Positions 26,259 to 34,981 of a stretch of 64,000 bases of DNA are shown in pieces. Location: NCBI RefSeq assembly GCF_030056815.1, contig NZ_JASHKR010000014.1, forward strand, positions 1-64,000, read 5' to 3'. Every line of letters starts with the position of its first letter. Position 1 is the stretch's first letter. The notes below the pieces were generated by a model. The model did no database searches, had not been told where the DNA came from, and worked only from the letters and a program-made list of their open reading frames with translations. Source of the DNA: Rhodococcus sp. IEGM 1379. GTDB lineage: Bacteria > Actinomycetota > Actinomycetes > Mycobacteriales > Mycobacteriaceae. A program made the translations under genes and the position numbers.

Positions 26259-27123
26259 TGGGCTTGTACTTTCGGGGCGCACGATCACGTAGTTCGGCCA
26301 CGATCTCGTCGTTCCACATGTGACGCCGCACCAGACGGTATCGCTCACGTGCGATCCACAGGTAGGCCTCGGCGTCAGTGTGCTCGGGCAGCATGTCTGC
26401 GTTTCTCAACATGCGTACGACGGGCAGAAATTCTTCTCCGAACCACCGGCGCGCCACGCTGTCTCGGCCGAGAAACTCGCCCTTCTCTTGCATCAGCCGA
26501 AATCCCCACGCCTCCACGCACTCGCTGAGTTCGGCGTACTCCCAGGGATCGGTGACCGTCACCGCTTCGCGTTGGGATTCGGTCAACGGAACTCTGGTCA
26601 GGAACAGGCGGCGATGATCCTTGATCAGGAGGTCCGCGCGCTGGGTGATGCCCTCCGGCGAGATGCGAGTGAGGATTTCGGTGACATACGCGTCAATGGT
26701 CTTCTGGTGCATGGCACACGCGATCGAGACCCGGTGGTGGCCGTCGATGACGAAGTGCATCGATCCGATGCGATACAACTGGACCGGCGGAACAGATTCT
26801 CCACGACGCTGAGCTACGGCCAGGCGTTCCCAGCGTTCCCAGCGTTCGCGGCTGTGCGTCGACGTGGGCCGGAAGTATTTATCGAAATCGTTTGTCCGAT
26901 CAACACTTCCGACTATCGACTCCACCGTGACAACCTGCAGGCCCAAAGGTCGCTCGCCCACCTTGCCGAGAGCTGCGACGACTTCGTCGAAAGGCAGGAT
27001 CGCATTGACGTCGTCAGGTTCGCGTCGTAGCCAACTGACCAGACGCGCGACATCAGCGCGTCGCCGCTGCCGCGCGAAGTCGTTCTCCGCGTCCGCCGTG
27101 GGAAAACCTGTGTCACGAGCCAT
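26251..27123 (-). CDS. ParB/sulfiredoxin-like domain protein of unknown function
   Basis: 290 residues. A basic N terminus is followed by a ParB-like nuclease/sulfiredoxin fold near 105-150: PPVQLYRIGSMHFVIDGHHRVSIACAM, where GHHR replaces the GERR of true ParB. There is no helix-turn-helix or CTP-binding arrangement of a chromosome ParB, so it is not a partition protein. The C-terminal 110 residues (EYAELSECVEAWGFRLMQE onward) are unassigned. Its start overlaps the end of the metallophosphoesterase gene by 11 bases, so the two form an operon. Related proteins are seen as 'ParB-like' in other actinobacteria. Confidence 0.72.
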   Translation of the reverse strand: MARDTGFPTADAENDFARQRRRADVARLVSWLRREPDDVNAILPFDEVVAALGKVGERPLGLQVVTVESIVGSVDRTNDFDKYFRPTSTHSRERWERWERLAVAQRRGESVPPVQLYRIGSMHFVIDGHHRVSIACAMHQKTIDAYVTEILTRISPEGITQRADLLIKDHRRLFLTRVPLTESQREAVTVTDPWEYAELSECVEAWGFRLMQEKGEFLGRDSVARRWFGEEFLPVVRMLRNADMLPEHTDAEAYLWIARERYRLVRRHMWNDEIVAELRDRAPRKYKPTT

Positions 27124-27811
27124 GTCGGCGCCTCATGATCGTCGGAGGGATACCTGGTGAAATGTCCATCAGCGTGTAGCCGACCGTGTTGAGAACGAGA
27201 GTTCTGCCGATCTCCAGATCAGGTGGTGTCCGACCATGGGGGTGGATATGTCCGTGGATCATGACGGCGGGATCGAGTGAGTTGACGAGTGAATGGAAAC
27301 ACTCGAAGCCTCGATGCGGCTGGTCCTCGGCATCACCGACTCCGCGCGCGGGACTGTGCGTCAGTAGGACGTCGACGGCTCGAGTGCGCCCTGGCAACTG
27401 CGACTGCCAGGCGTTGCCCCAGGCCAGGGAGCGTGCCCGTCGGCGCTGCTGACGCTCGGAGAACTGATTCGAGCCGGAGTTGTATCGGATCGAGCCGCCC
27501 AGGCCGGCAATCCGCAGACCGGCGACCGAGACTATGCGTCCGTCAGCGTTGACTGCCCCGGTCGGCCCCGGCCATTGGACCGGCATTCCCGCACGAGTCC
27601 ACCCTGACGAGGATTCCGAATATCCGGACAGGTCGACATCGTGATTTCCGGGAACAAAAACACACGGCGCATTCAATTGGTCGGAGAGATACTCCAGATA
27701 GGAAAACGGCAGATCACCGGCACCCAGTACGAGGTCGACACCCAGGTCGCGTACCCGGTTGCTCCACAAGAACTCGACAGTCTCGTCGCTGACGGCGAGT
27801 ACGGTGACCAT
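27113..27811 (-). CDS. metallophosphoesterase (calcineurin-like)
   Basis: 232 residues from the ATG at 27811, where MVTVLAVSDETVEF begins like its relatives; the longer upstream frame is low-quality arginine-rich translation. Motifs: GAGDLPFSYLEYL near 37, VPGNHDVD near 57, LLTHSPARGVGD near 147 and IHGHIHPHGR near 184. The first metal motif, normally DxH, reads SDE, a variation I associate with this actinobacterial subgroup. Substrate unknown: phosphodiester, nucleotide or phosphoprotein. It is the first gene of an operon with the ParB-like gene. Confidence 0.82.
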   Translation of the reverse strand: MVTVLAVSDETVEFLWSNRVRDLGVDLVLGAGDLPFSYLEYLSDQLNAPCVFVPGNHDVDLSGYSESSSGWTRAGMPVQWPGPTGAVNADGRIVSVAGLRIAGLGGSIRYNSGSNQFSERQQRRRARSLAWGNAWQSQLPGRTRAVDVLLTHSPARGVGDAEDQPHRGFECFHSLVNSLDPAVMIHGHIHPHGRTPPDLEIGRTLVLNTVGYTLMDISPGIPPTIMRRRHGS

Positions 27812-27909
27812 GCGGACTGACGCTACCGGTTTGCTCAGGTATCTGCGCCGGGTAGCTGCCCTAGGACTCTGGACTGTGGACCAAGACGCCAGGATGATTA
27901 GATGGACGC

Positions 27910-28494
27910 GTGTCAGCCAGTGTTGTCTCCGCCGTCCGCGCTCATCTCGTTTCCAGCATCGAGGGGCCCGAACCGGCCGCTGCATCGGTGACATTCCTGG
28001 GCGTCGAGCCTCTGGATGTACTGCGATTCGAATCGCCGGACGGATTGGTGCGCTATGCGAGCGTCGGATGCTCGCGGCATCCAATGGGGGATCCGGGCGA
28101 CTTGGTTGCCGATCCCACGCGTGGACCGCGCGCAGAGTTGGTGCTGACGTTGCGCGGCGGCACCGGAATTGCGTCGGGTGTCGCGCGCACACTCGCAGTC
28201 CTGGCCGCTGCCCCGTCAGTCGAAGGAGTGGTACTTCTCGAAGATGCACTGCTCGACCTCGGCGAGCCGTTGTGGAAAGACACGGCCTTTACTGCAGTTT
28301 TGCTGGGGGACAGCGGGATCGAGGCATTGGAGCTACCGGAACCGATGGATCCGGTTCGGTTCCTTGCGGTTGTCCCGATTACGGGAACCGAGGCTGCCTG
28401 GGTTCGGTTGCGCGGTGCGGACGCGCTACGTGACGCCTGGGCAGAGGCCGGCATCGACATCCGGGATCCGCACCGCGCGGCCGCGTCACTTTGA
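27910..28494 (+). CDS. suppressor-of-fused (SUFU) domain protein
   Basis: 194-residue protein resembling the bacterial SUFU family (PF05076): VRAHLVSSIEGPEP, then FESPDGLVRYASVGCSRHPM and GPRAELVLTLRGG, with LAVVPITGTEAAWVRLRGA and a short helical end (DALRDAWAEAGIDIRDP). In bacteria such domains often act as immunity or adaptor proteins, but this single gene has no toxin partner nearby, so no role is proposed. It is divergent from the metallophosphoesterase gene. Confidence 0.7.
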   Translation: MSASVVSAVRAHLVSSIEGPEPAAASVTFLGVEPLDVLRFESPDGLVRYASVGCSRHPMGDPGDLVADPTRGPRAELVLTLRGGTGIASGVARTLAVLAAAPSVEGVVLLEDALLDLGEPLWKDTAFTAVLLGDSGIEALELPEPMDPVRFLAVVPITGTEAAWVRLRGADALRDAWAEAGIDIRDPHRAAASL

Positions 28495-28496
28495 TT

Positions 28497-28804
28497 CTAT
28501 TGTGACGCTTGGTGATCGAGAAGGTCGGCTAGATTTTCCAAACTTGCCTGTACCGATCGTCCGTAGATATTGGTGACAAGGGGGTCTGTCATCCGTCCGA
28601 ACACTCCGATGTCCAGTCGATACGCTTGCCGAGGATCCGGGTGACACCGCGCCACTGGGTTCCGACGCCGAGCGGGCCATCGGTTGTCTGACGGCACTCG
28701 ACCATCGAGTTGTCCCAGTTGGGCCAATGATCGGCGTTGGTGAGGTAGCCCCAGACTTCTGTCGTTGGACGTGAAATTACAGCAGACTGCTCAATTACAG
28801 GCAT
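28497..28804 (-). pseudogene. SRPBCC (polyketide cyclase-like) gene with internal deletion and frameshift
   Basis: From the ATG at 28804 (preceded by GGAG) the frame reads a good SRPBCC N terminus (MPVIEQSAVISRPTTEVWGY, NADHWPNWDNSMVECRQ) and stops at 28589 after RIDWTSECSDG. The expected C terminus appears in another frame just before: GVFGRMTDPLVTNIYGRSV, SLENLADLLDH, ending at 28497. About 45-50 residues of the middle are missing. The deletion joint lies near 28590-28615, where the two frames overlap. The remnant is convergent with the SUFU gene. Confidence 0.78.
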
Positions 28805-28940
28805 CGTACTTTCTCCGAATTTGCTTGTGGCAAGGTTGATTTCGGGTTTTATCCATCGATGCGAAGGGGATTTCAGGTAGCCGCCAAAAAGGTCGCCACC
28901 TAGTGCTATTGTCCGCTGGCGGAGCGCCTGAGTACAGGCT

Positions 28941-30011
28941 CTAGAGCCAATTGTTGCGGCGGAAGAGGAAGAACAAGCCGGTGCAGACCGAGGCAATGAA
29001 GATCAGAACCGACGGATATCCGTACTGGGAACTGAGTTCCGGCATGTTCTCGAAGTTCATGCCGTAGATACCGGCAATTCCGGTCGGCACCGCGGCAATC
29101 GCGACCCAAGCCGAAATCTTGCGCATGTCGGTGTTCTGCTGAACTGCGATTTTTGCCAGGGCAGCATCGACCAGAGAACTGAGAACCTCGTCGTACTCCG
29201 AGATGCGTTCGGCGACGATGGTGTGGTGATCGCGCACGTCACGGAAGTAGCGTCGGATCTCTTTGGGAACCAACCCGCCAGCAGGCTGAGTGAGTTGCAG
29301 CAGTGGCAAACCAAGCGGCGTGACCGACCGTCGAAGCTCCACGATTTCACGTTTGAGCAGGTAGATGTGTTCTACCGCGATCGAGTTGCGGGGGTTGAAC
29401 ACCAACTCTTCCATGCTATCGACGTCCTGTTCCACCATCTGGGTCACCGACAGGTAGCTGTCGACGACGTGGTCGGTGATGGCGTGGAGGACGGACCACG
29501 GCCCCATGGCGAGCCGCTCGGGTAACTGTTCGAGCGAGCGCCGGACACTTGCCAGTTCGGAATGGTCACCGTGGCGAACGGTGACCACAAAATCAGGTCC
29601 GACAAAAACCATGATCTCGCCGGTCTCGACGATCTCGTTGGCCGTCTCCACCGACTCGTGCGGGACATAGACGACGGTCCGCAGGACCAGGAACATGACG
29701 TCGTCGTAGCGTTCGAGTTTCGGTCGCTCGTGAGCATGGACGGCATCCTCGACCATGAGTTCATGGAGGCCGAAAGTTTCTGCCACATCCTGCATTTGGT
29801 GCTCGTCGGGCGCATGCATACCTACCCAGGCAAAGCCGGTGCCGCGCTTTCGGACCTCGGTGAGTGCGGCGCTGTGCGTGTATTTTCCGGGAAGCCGAGC
29901 GCCGTCGACGTACACCGCGCAGTCCACGATGGCGCGCGCAGCGGGAACCGGGATCTTCGGGGTAGGGGTCTGCAGCGATTTGCCGTTCGGCCAACTCGGT
30001 AGTGACGGCAT
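28941..30011 (-). CDS. corA: magnesium/cobalt transporter CorA
   Basis: 356 residues. A large cytoplasmic N domain (FAWVGMHAPDEHQMQDVAETF, VEDAVHAHERPKLERYDDV) leads through a long helix to two C-terminal transmembrane segments with the selectivity signature YGMNFENMPEL. The ATG at 30011 gives MPSLPSWPNGK and is preceded by GAAGGGAG; an upstream frame to 30161 is not supported. Pentameric Mg2+ channel in the plasma membrane. Its position matches Rv1239c. Confidence 0.93.
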   Translation of the reverse strand: MPSLPSWPNGKSLQTPTPKIPVPAARAIVDCAVYVDGARLPGKYTHSAALTEVRKRGTGFAWVGMHAPDEHQMQDVAETFGLHELMVEDAVHAHERPKLERYDDVMFLVLRTVVYVPHESVETANEIVETGEIMVFVGPDFVVTVRHGDHSELASVRRSLEQLPERLAMGPWSVLHAITDHVVDSYLSVTQMVEQDVDSMEELVFNPRNSIAVEHIYLLKREIVELRRSVTPLGLPLLQLTQPAGGLVPKEIRRYFRDVRDHHTIVAERISEYDEVLSSLVDAALAKIAVQQNTDMRKISAWVAIAAVPTGIAGIYGMNFENMPELSSQYGYPSVLIFIASVCTGLFFLFRRNNWL

Positions 30012-30127
30012 GCGGGGCTCCCTTCGCGACAGGCGAATTGCACTGCTGCTGCGGCGCAATCGTACGTCAGCATCCGCCGGTGCCACCGGACCGTGATGAT
30101 CACGCGGATTGCTGACAGACTGTAGCG

Positions 30128-30982
30128 GTGCGAATAGACCTTCACACCCATTCCAATGCATCCGACGGCACGGACACCCCCGCCGCTCTCGTGCACGCCG
30201 CCCGCGACGCCGGACTCGACGTCGTCGCCCTCACCGACCATGACACCACTGCCGGCTGGACGGCGGCGGCCGACGCACTGCCAGCCGGGCTCAGTCTGGT
30301 TCGCGGCATGGAAATGTCCTGTGAAGGACGCGGCGAAAGCGGCTGGCCGGTAGCCGTCCACCTGTTGTCCTACCTGTTCGACCCAGCGCACCCCGAGTTC
30401 GCGAAAGAACGCGAACGGTTACGTGGTGAGCGCGTCGAGCGGATTCGGGTGATGGCCTCCCTCATGGCTCGCGACGGCTTGCCCATCGATCCGGACCAGA
30501 TTTTGGCGGACGCCGGGCCCTCCGTCGGCCGTCCCCATATTGCTGCGGCGCTGTTGAAAGCCGGAGTGGTGTCCAGCATCGGGGAAGCATTTACCGATCT
30601 GCTGTCCACGCGTGGGCGCTACGACGTCCCCAAATACGACACACCGATCGAATATGCCGTCGAATTGGTGGCCGCAGCCGGTGGCGTGACCGTGCTCGCT
30701 CACGGACGTGCACGCTCACGCGGCGGTGTCCTCGCACTCGATCACATTCGCGACCTTGCCGGGTTGGGCCTCGGCGGCCTCGAAGTAGACCACCCGGATC
30801 ATCGCGCGCAGGACCGCGTCGTACTCCGCCGTCTTGCCGACGACCTCGGGCTCGCAGTCACCGGATCGTCCGACTATCACGGAGACAACAAGACGATCGG
30901 CCTCGGCGACGAACTCACCGACGAGGCAGAGTTCGACAAACTGATTTCGGTGGCAACTGGCGTTGAGGTGCTTACGCACTGA
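30128..30982 (+). CDS. PHP-domain phosphoesterase (TrpH/RNase AM-like)
   Basis: 284 residues. Metal ligands of the PHP fold are clear: DLHTHSNASDG at residues 4-14, ALTDHDT near 37, GMEMSC near 59, VGRPHIAAAL near 131, LAHGRARSRGG near 190 and SSDYHGD near 257. Relatives hydrolyse 3',5'-nucleoside bisphosphates or process RNA 5' ends. Its stop TGA shares a base with the ATG of the marC gene (TGATG), so the two are coupled. Confidence 0.87.
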   Translation: MRIDLHTHSNASDGTDTPAALVHAARDAGLDVVALTDHDTTAGWTAAADALPAGLSLVRGMEMSCEGRGESGWPVAVHLLSYLFDPAHPEFAKERERLRGERVERIRVMASLMARDGLPIDPDQILADAGPSVGRPHIAAALLKAGVVSSIGEAFTDLLSTRGRYDVPKYDTPIEYAVELVAAAGGVTVLAHGRARSRGGVLALDHIRDLAGLGLGGLEVDHPDHRAQDRVVLRRLADDLGLAVTGSSDYHGDNKTIGLGDELTDEAEFDKLISVATGVEVLTH

Positions 30983-31593
30983 TGCTCGATACCACGCTCT
31001 ACCTCACCGTATTCATCACATTGTTCGTCATCATGGACCCGCCCGGTGTCATTCCGGTGTTCCTGTCCTTGGTCGGACGCAAGAGCCGGGACGACCGTAA
31101 CCGCGCGGCCTGGCAAGCTCCGGCGGTGTCACTCGCCGTCATTTCCGTCTTCGCAGTCGGTGGGCAAGCGATCCTCAGCTATCTGCACATCGGCATCCCG
31201 GCACTGCAGGGCGCCGGCGGATTGCTGCTTCTGCTGATCGCACTCGAACTACTGACGGGCAAGTCGTCGAATCGCCCGGAGGGTGCCGACGACGTCAACG
31301 TGGCGCTGGTTCCGTTGGGGACTCCCATGATGGCGGGCCCCGGCGCGATTGCCGCCGTCATCGTCTTTGTCGCGCAGGCAGACGGGGAGACAGCGTCGTA
31401 TCTGGCAATCGCCTTGGCGATCCTCTCGATTCACTTCGTACTGTTCATCGTTCTACGATTCTCGACAGTCCTGATTCGTGTTCTCGGTGTCGGCGGAATC
31501 TCGTTGCTGGCCCGTATCGCCGGTTTGTTGCTCGCTGCCATTGCCGTTCAACTCATTGCGGAGTCGGTCCGCGGATTCATCGTGGGAGCGTAA
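30982..31593 (+). CDS. MarC/UPF0056 family inner-membrane protein
   Basis: 203 residues and six predicted helices. The family signature is seen in VIMDPPGVIPVFLSLVGRK near residue 16 and PLGTPMMAGPGAIAAVIVF near 113, a pair of related loops. Function unknown; despite the name it is not established as an antibiotic-resistance protein. It starts in the stop codon of the PHP gene. Confidence 0.87.
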   Translation: MLDTTLYLTVFITLFVIMDPPGVIPVFLSLVGRKSRDDRNRAAWQAPAVSLAVISVFAVGGQAILSYLHIGIPALQGAGGLLLLLIALELLTGKSSNRPEGADDVNVALVPLGTPMMAGPGAIAAVIVFVAQADGETASYLAIALAILSIHFVLFIVLRFSTVLIRVLGVGGISLLARIAGLLLAAIAVQLIAESVRGFIVGA

Positions 31594-31595
31594 CG

Positions 31596-31979
31596 ATGAC
31601 AAACAGCAGCGATGGGTATAGCTCGCACGGCGAGGGTGGGTACGAACCGTACGGTGACGATAAGTACGACGACTACGACAGTTACGACGATTCCGACAAG
31701 CAGTGGGCCTTGATTCGTGGTCTCCGCGCACTCAGCGGCACTGTGGCGGCGGGGATCGTGGTCCTCACCATCGTCGTGGCCGCTTCGGCCTATCTGGGAA
31801 GTAGTCGAGGATTCCCGGGGCCGGGATCGGCGTCGATCACCGCCCACATTGTTGCGTCAGTGGTGGCCGTGGCTGCGCAGATCATCTGTGACCGTCGGCG
31901 CGGGATCAGTGCGGTCGCAACTTCTGTCGTCGTACTGGTGACGGCCGGGGCGCTACTGGTGACGCAGTGGTGGGGCTGA
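31596..31979 (+). CDS. small membrane protein with Tyr/Asp/Ser-rich N terminus
   Basis: 127 residues. The first 36 are hydrophilic and rich in Gly, Tyr, Asp and Ser (SSHGEGGYEPYGDDKYDDYD). Three transmembrane helices follow (about 46-66, 80-97, 104-124). No family recognised. The ATG lies two bases after marC, so it is the third gene of the PHP-marC unit. Confidence 0.72.
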   Translation: MTNSSDGYSSHGEGGYEPYGDDKYDDYDSYDDSDKQWALIRGLRALSGTVAAGIVVLTIVVAASAYLGSSRGFPGPGSASITAHIVASVVAVAAQIICDRRRGISAVATSVVVLVTAGALLVTQWWG

Positions 31980-32323
31980 AAAGCGCATCGATCGAAATCG
32001 GGATTTGATTGTGTTCCGGAACAAGTGGCAAACTGGAGGGGCTTCGTAGGCGGCGCCACAGCCCGGCCACGAGGTACCGGTTCTCTCGAATCGTTTCGAG
32101 GAACCAAGATTGCATGGATCTGCCAGGGCTCACCCGCCCAACACCATGACGCTTCGGATGTAATGCGGCCAACTTCTCACGCACCCCGAATGCTCTGCCT
32201 TCTCTGTAGTCGTTTGCGGAAGAAACGTTCTCCGACCTTTGTTAACGTCCCGTTTGCACGGTCGAATCGCTACTTCCCAGTAACCCAGACCCGAATGCGG
32301 CTGGACTAATCAGGAGTGTCATT
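31980..32323. other. 344-base intergenic region before the malic enzyme gene
   Basis: No convincing gene. It holds a hairpin at 32079-32105 (GGTTC, bulged T, CTCGAA pairing with TTCGAGGAACC around TCGT), a GTTCCGGAAC palindrome near 32013, and an AGGAGTG ribosome-binding site just before 32324. The leader may be long, but no known riboswitch was recognised. Confidence 0.5.
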
Positions 32324-33517
32324 GTGTCCCTTGTGACTGAAGCCATCAACGTACCCAAGGTCGAGCTGACCGACGAAGAAATCTTTGCCGCTCACGTCGG
32401 TGGCAAGCTTTCTGTCGAGACCACCGCGCCGCTCGATACGCAGCGCGCACTGTCCATCGCGTACACGCCGGGCGTCGCCCAGGTGAGCCGCGCTATCGCC
32501 GCCGACGCGTCCCTCGTGGACAAGTACACCTGGACCAACCGACTCGTCGTGGTTGTCAGTGACGGCACCGCGGTGCTCGGCCTCGGTGACATCGGCCCGC
32601 GCGCGTCGCTGCCCGTCATGGAGGGCAAGTCCGCACTGTTCAAGACCTTTGCCGGACTCAACTCCATCCCGCTTGTCCTCGACACCACGGACCCCGACGA
32701 GATCGTCGAGACGCTCATCCGTTTGCGTCCGAGCTTTGGCGCCGTCAACCTCGAGGACATCTCGGCACCGCGTTGCTTCGAGATCGAGAAGCGTGTCATC
32801 GAGGCTCTCGATTGCCCCGTCATGCATGACGATCAGCACGGCACCGCGATCGTGGTTCTGGCCGCGCTCATGGGCGCTGTCAAGGTCCAGGACCGCGACA
32901 TCACTGCGCTGAAGATCGTTATCTCCGGCGCTGGTGCAGCCGGCGTTGCCTGCGCGAACATTCTGCTGGCCGCGGGCATCAAGGATGTCATCGTGCTCGA
33001 TTCCAAGGGAATCATCTCGACCGAGCGTAATGACCTCAACGACGTCAAGGCCGAGTTGGCTGCTCGTACCAACCCCCGCGAGGTGCACGGCGGCGCTGCC
33101 GGTGCTCTCGAAGGCGCAGATGTCTTCCTCGGCGTTTCGGCCGGCAAGATCCCCGAAGAGTTCATCGCTTCCATGGCTGCCGATTCGATCGTCTTTGCAC
33201 TCTCGAACCCGGACCCGGAAATTCACCCGGAGACCGCAGCCAAGTACGCGGCCATCGTCGCAACGGGCCGCAGTGATTTCCCGAACCAGATCAACAATGT
33301 CCTTGCCTTCCCCGGCGTGTTCCGTGGCGCGCTCGACGCCGGAGCCCGTCGCATCACCGAAGGTATGAAACTTGCTGCCGCAAAGGCGATCCTGTCGGTG
33401 GTTGGCGACGAGTTGGCTGTGGACAAGATCGTCCCCAGCCCACTCGACCCTCGCGTGGCACCCGCAGTGGCGGAAGCCGTCGCGGCCGCAGCGCATGCTG
33501 AGGGCGTGACCAGCTAA
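32324..33517 (+). CDS. NAD(P)-dependent malic enzyme (short bacterial type)
   Basis: 397 residues; oxidatively decarboxylates malate to pyruvate, giving NAD(P)H. Catalytic tyrosine segment AYTPGVAQVSRAIA near 46, VSDGTAVLGLGDIGP near 78, metal-binding NLEDI near 134 and CPVMHDDQHGTAIV near 150, and nucleotide-binding GAGAAGVACANILLAAG near 197. It is the single-domain malic-enzyme type found in corynebacteria, without a phosphotransacetylase extension. GTG start with AGGAGTG. The cofactor is not decided here. It ends before a strong terminator. Confidence 0.92.
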   Translation: MSLVTEAINVPKVELTDEEIFAAHVGGKLSVETTAPLDTQRALSIAYTPGVAQVSRAIAADASLVDKYTWTNRLVVVVSDGTAVLGLGDIGPRASLPVMEGKSALFKTFAGLNSIPLVLDTTDPDEIVETLIRLRPSFGAVNLEDISAPRCFEIEKRVIEALDCPVMHDDQHGTAIVVLAALMGAVKVQDRDITALKIVISGAGAAGVACANILLAAGIKDVIVLDSKGIISTERNDLNDVKAELAARTNPREVHGGAAGALEGADVFLGVSAGKIPEEFIASMAADSIVFALSNPDPEIHPETAAKYAAIVATGRSDFPNQINNVLAFPGVFRGALDAGARRITEGMKLAAAKAILSVVGDELAVDKIVPSPLDPRVAPAVAEAVAAAAHAEGVTS

Positions 33518-33530
33518 GAGGGACTACGGA

Positions 33531-33577
33531 AACCCCGATCGGCAGCCCGCACACTTCGGCTGCCGATCGGGGTTTTT
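33531..33577. terminator. strong bidirectional terminator between malic enzyme and ABC operon
   Basis: AACCCCGATCGGCAGCC pairs with GGCTGCCGATCGGGGTT (17 bp) around a ten-base loop, followed by a T-run. It ends the malic enzyme transcript and, in reverse, may serve the minus-strand ABC operon ending at 33607. Confidence 0.88.
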
Positions 33578-33606
33578 GCGTTGGGGCGCTTGACTTTTGG
33601 TATCGT

Positions 33607-34296
33607 TTACAGGCGGGTGAGATCCGGAGTGCGGCGCAGTCGCCCGGTTCCCGGCACGGACGCCCACACGACAAGTGCAAGAAGGCCGTCGACGACGAGT
33701 GCGAGCACGGCGACCAGTAGTGCCCCGACCATGACACGGTCGTATTTGTAGAGCGCGATCCCGTCGAAGATATATCGGCCGAGGCCCCCGAGATTGACGT
33801 ACGCGGCGACTGTCGCGGTGGCGATGACCTGCAGTGTTGCGTTGCGCAACCCGCCCAGGATCAGCGGCAGGGCATTGGGAATTTCGACGCGGAAGAGCAC
33901 CTGCAGTTCAGTCATTCCGACTGCACGCGCGGCCGAGGTGACGTCGCTGTCGACGTTCGCAATGCCGGCATAGGTTCCCGCGAGTAGCGGCGGAATGCCG
34001 AGAATGACCAGCGCGAGAATCGGCGGCATCACGCCGAGTCCCATCAGGAGGACCAGGAAAGTCAGCAGACCCAACGTGGGGATTGATCGAAGTGCGTTGA
34101 CCAGGCTGACGACAACGATCTGGCCGCGGCGCCGATGCCCGATGATCAGTCCGATCGGTACCGCGATCACTGCCGACAGGGCAACCGCCAGCACGCTGTA
34201 CCAAAGGTGCTGCAGTATCCGGGTGCCGATTCCGGTGTCGCCACTCCAATTCGCGGGATCGACTATGTAATCCCAAGCGCCGGTGAAGATACTCAT
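33607..34296 (-). CDS. osmoprotectant ABC transporter permease (OpuC/ProU type), second
   Basis: 229 residues with a BPD_transp_1 fold, about five or six helices and the EAA-type loop SAARAVGMTELQVLFRVEIP near residue 135. The WYSVLAVALSAVIAVPIGLIIG start and AYVNLGGLGRYIF are typical of OpuCB/OpuCD permeases. The start overlaps the previous permease by four bases (34293-34296). Last gene of a four-gene operon (binding protein, ATPase, two permeases). Confidence 0.87.
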   Translation of the reverse strand: MSIFTGAWDYIVDPANWSGDTGIGTRILQHLWYSVLAVALSAVIAVPIGLIIGHRRRGQIVVVSLVNALRSIPTLGLLTFLVLLMGLGVMPPILALVILGIPPLLAGTYAGIANVDSDVTSAARAVGMTELQVLFRVEIPNALPLILGGLRNATLQVIATATVAAYVNLGGLGRYIFDGIALYKYDRVMVGALLVAVLALVVDGLLALVVWASVPGTGRLRRTPDLTRL

Positions 34297-34976
34297 ACCG
34301 GCTCTCCCTCAGCTGCGATGATCGCGGGAACCTTTGCGGCGGACGTTGTTCTGGTCCACGGAGTCAACAGTCTGCCGACCAGATACAGAATCAGATCGAG
34401 GGCTAGAGCCAAGACGACAATCGCGATGATGCCGGCAATGATCTGATCGGGATAATCTCGGTCGTAACCCTGTTTGAACAGAACACCCAGACCGCCGATC
34501 CCGATGAGTGACCCCACCGAAACCAGCGAAATATTGGTCACCGCAATCACTCTGATGTTTGCGATCATCACCGGAAGTGCCAGGGGCAGTTCGACGGTCA
34601 AGGCTCGTCGCAGCGGTGTGAACCCGACGGCAATGGATGCGTCGATCACACTGTCCGGCACCGAATCCAAGGCCTCCGGGACAGCTCGAATGAGCAGTGC
34701 CGTGGAGTACACACTCAGTGCGATCACGACATTGAGCGGATCGAGAGTCTTGAGGCCGAAGACCTGGGGGATCGTGACGAATAGTGCCAGTGAGGGAATC
34801 GTGAACGCAATACTCGCCAAAGTCAACGTGATTCGGCGCAGCCACTTGATATTGCGGATCACGGTTCCGACAGGAATTGCGATGATCAAGCCGATCAGCA
34901 GGGGGAGCAGCGCCAGATACAGATGAGTTTCGGAGTAGTCGACGACCGTCGAAAAATTGTCGATGAGCCAGCGCAT
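34293..34976 (-). CDS. osmoprotectant ABC transporter permease (OpuC/ProU type), first
   Basis: 227 residues, five or six helices, with HLYLALLPLLIGLIIAIPVG at the start and the conserved DASIAVGFTPLRRALTVELP EAA loop near residue 137. Forms the membrane channel with the second permease. It starts five bases after the ATPase stop. Confidence 0.87.
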   Translation of the reverse strand: MRWLIDNFSTVVDYSETHLYLALLPLLIGLIIAIPVGTVIRNIKWLRRITLTLASIAFTIPSLALFVTIPQVFGLKTLDPLNVVIALSVYSTALLIRAVPEALDSVPDSVIDASIAVGFTPLRRALTVELPLALPVMIANIRVIAVTNISLVSVGSLIGIGGLGVLFKQGYDRDYPDQIIAGIIAIVVLALALDLILYLVGRLLTPWTRTTSAAKVPAIIAAEGEPV

Positions 34977-34981
34977 TCCGC

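Noticed and set aside
26251-27123. Chromosome-partition ParB or plasmid partition gene
   Set aside because: GHHR replaces GERR, there is no HTH centromere-binding domain and no parA beside it, so a ParB-like fold in another role is more likely.
23400-28600. Prophage, genomic island or defence island
   Set aside because: No integrase, capsid, restriction, toxin or attachment-site signal; base composition and codon use do not visibly differ from neighbours.
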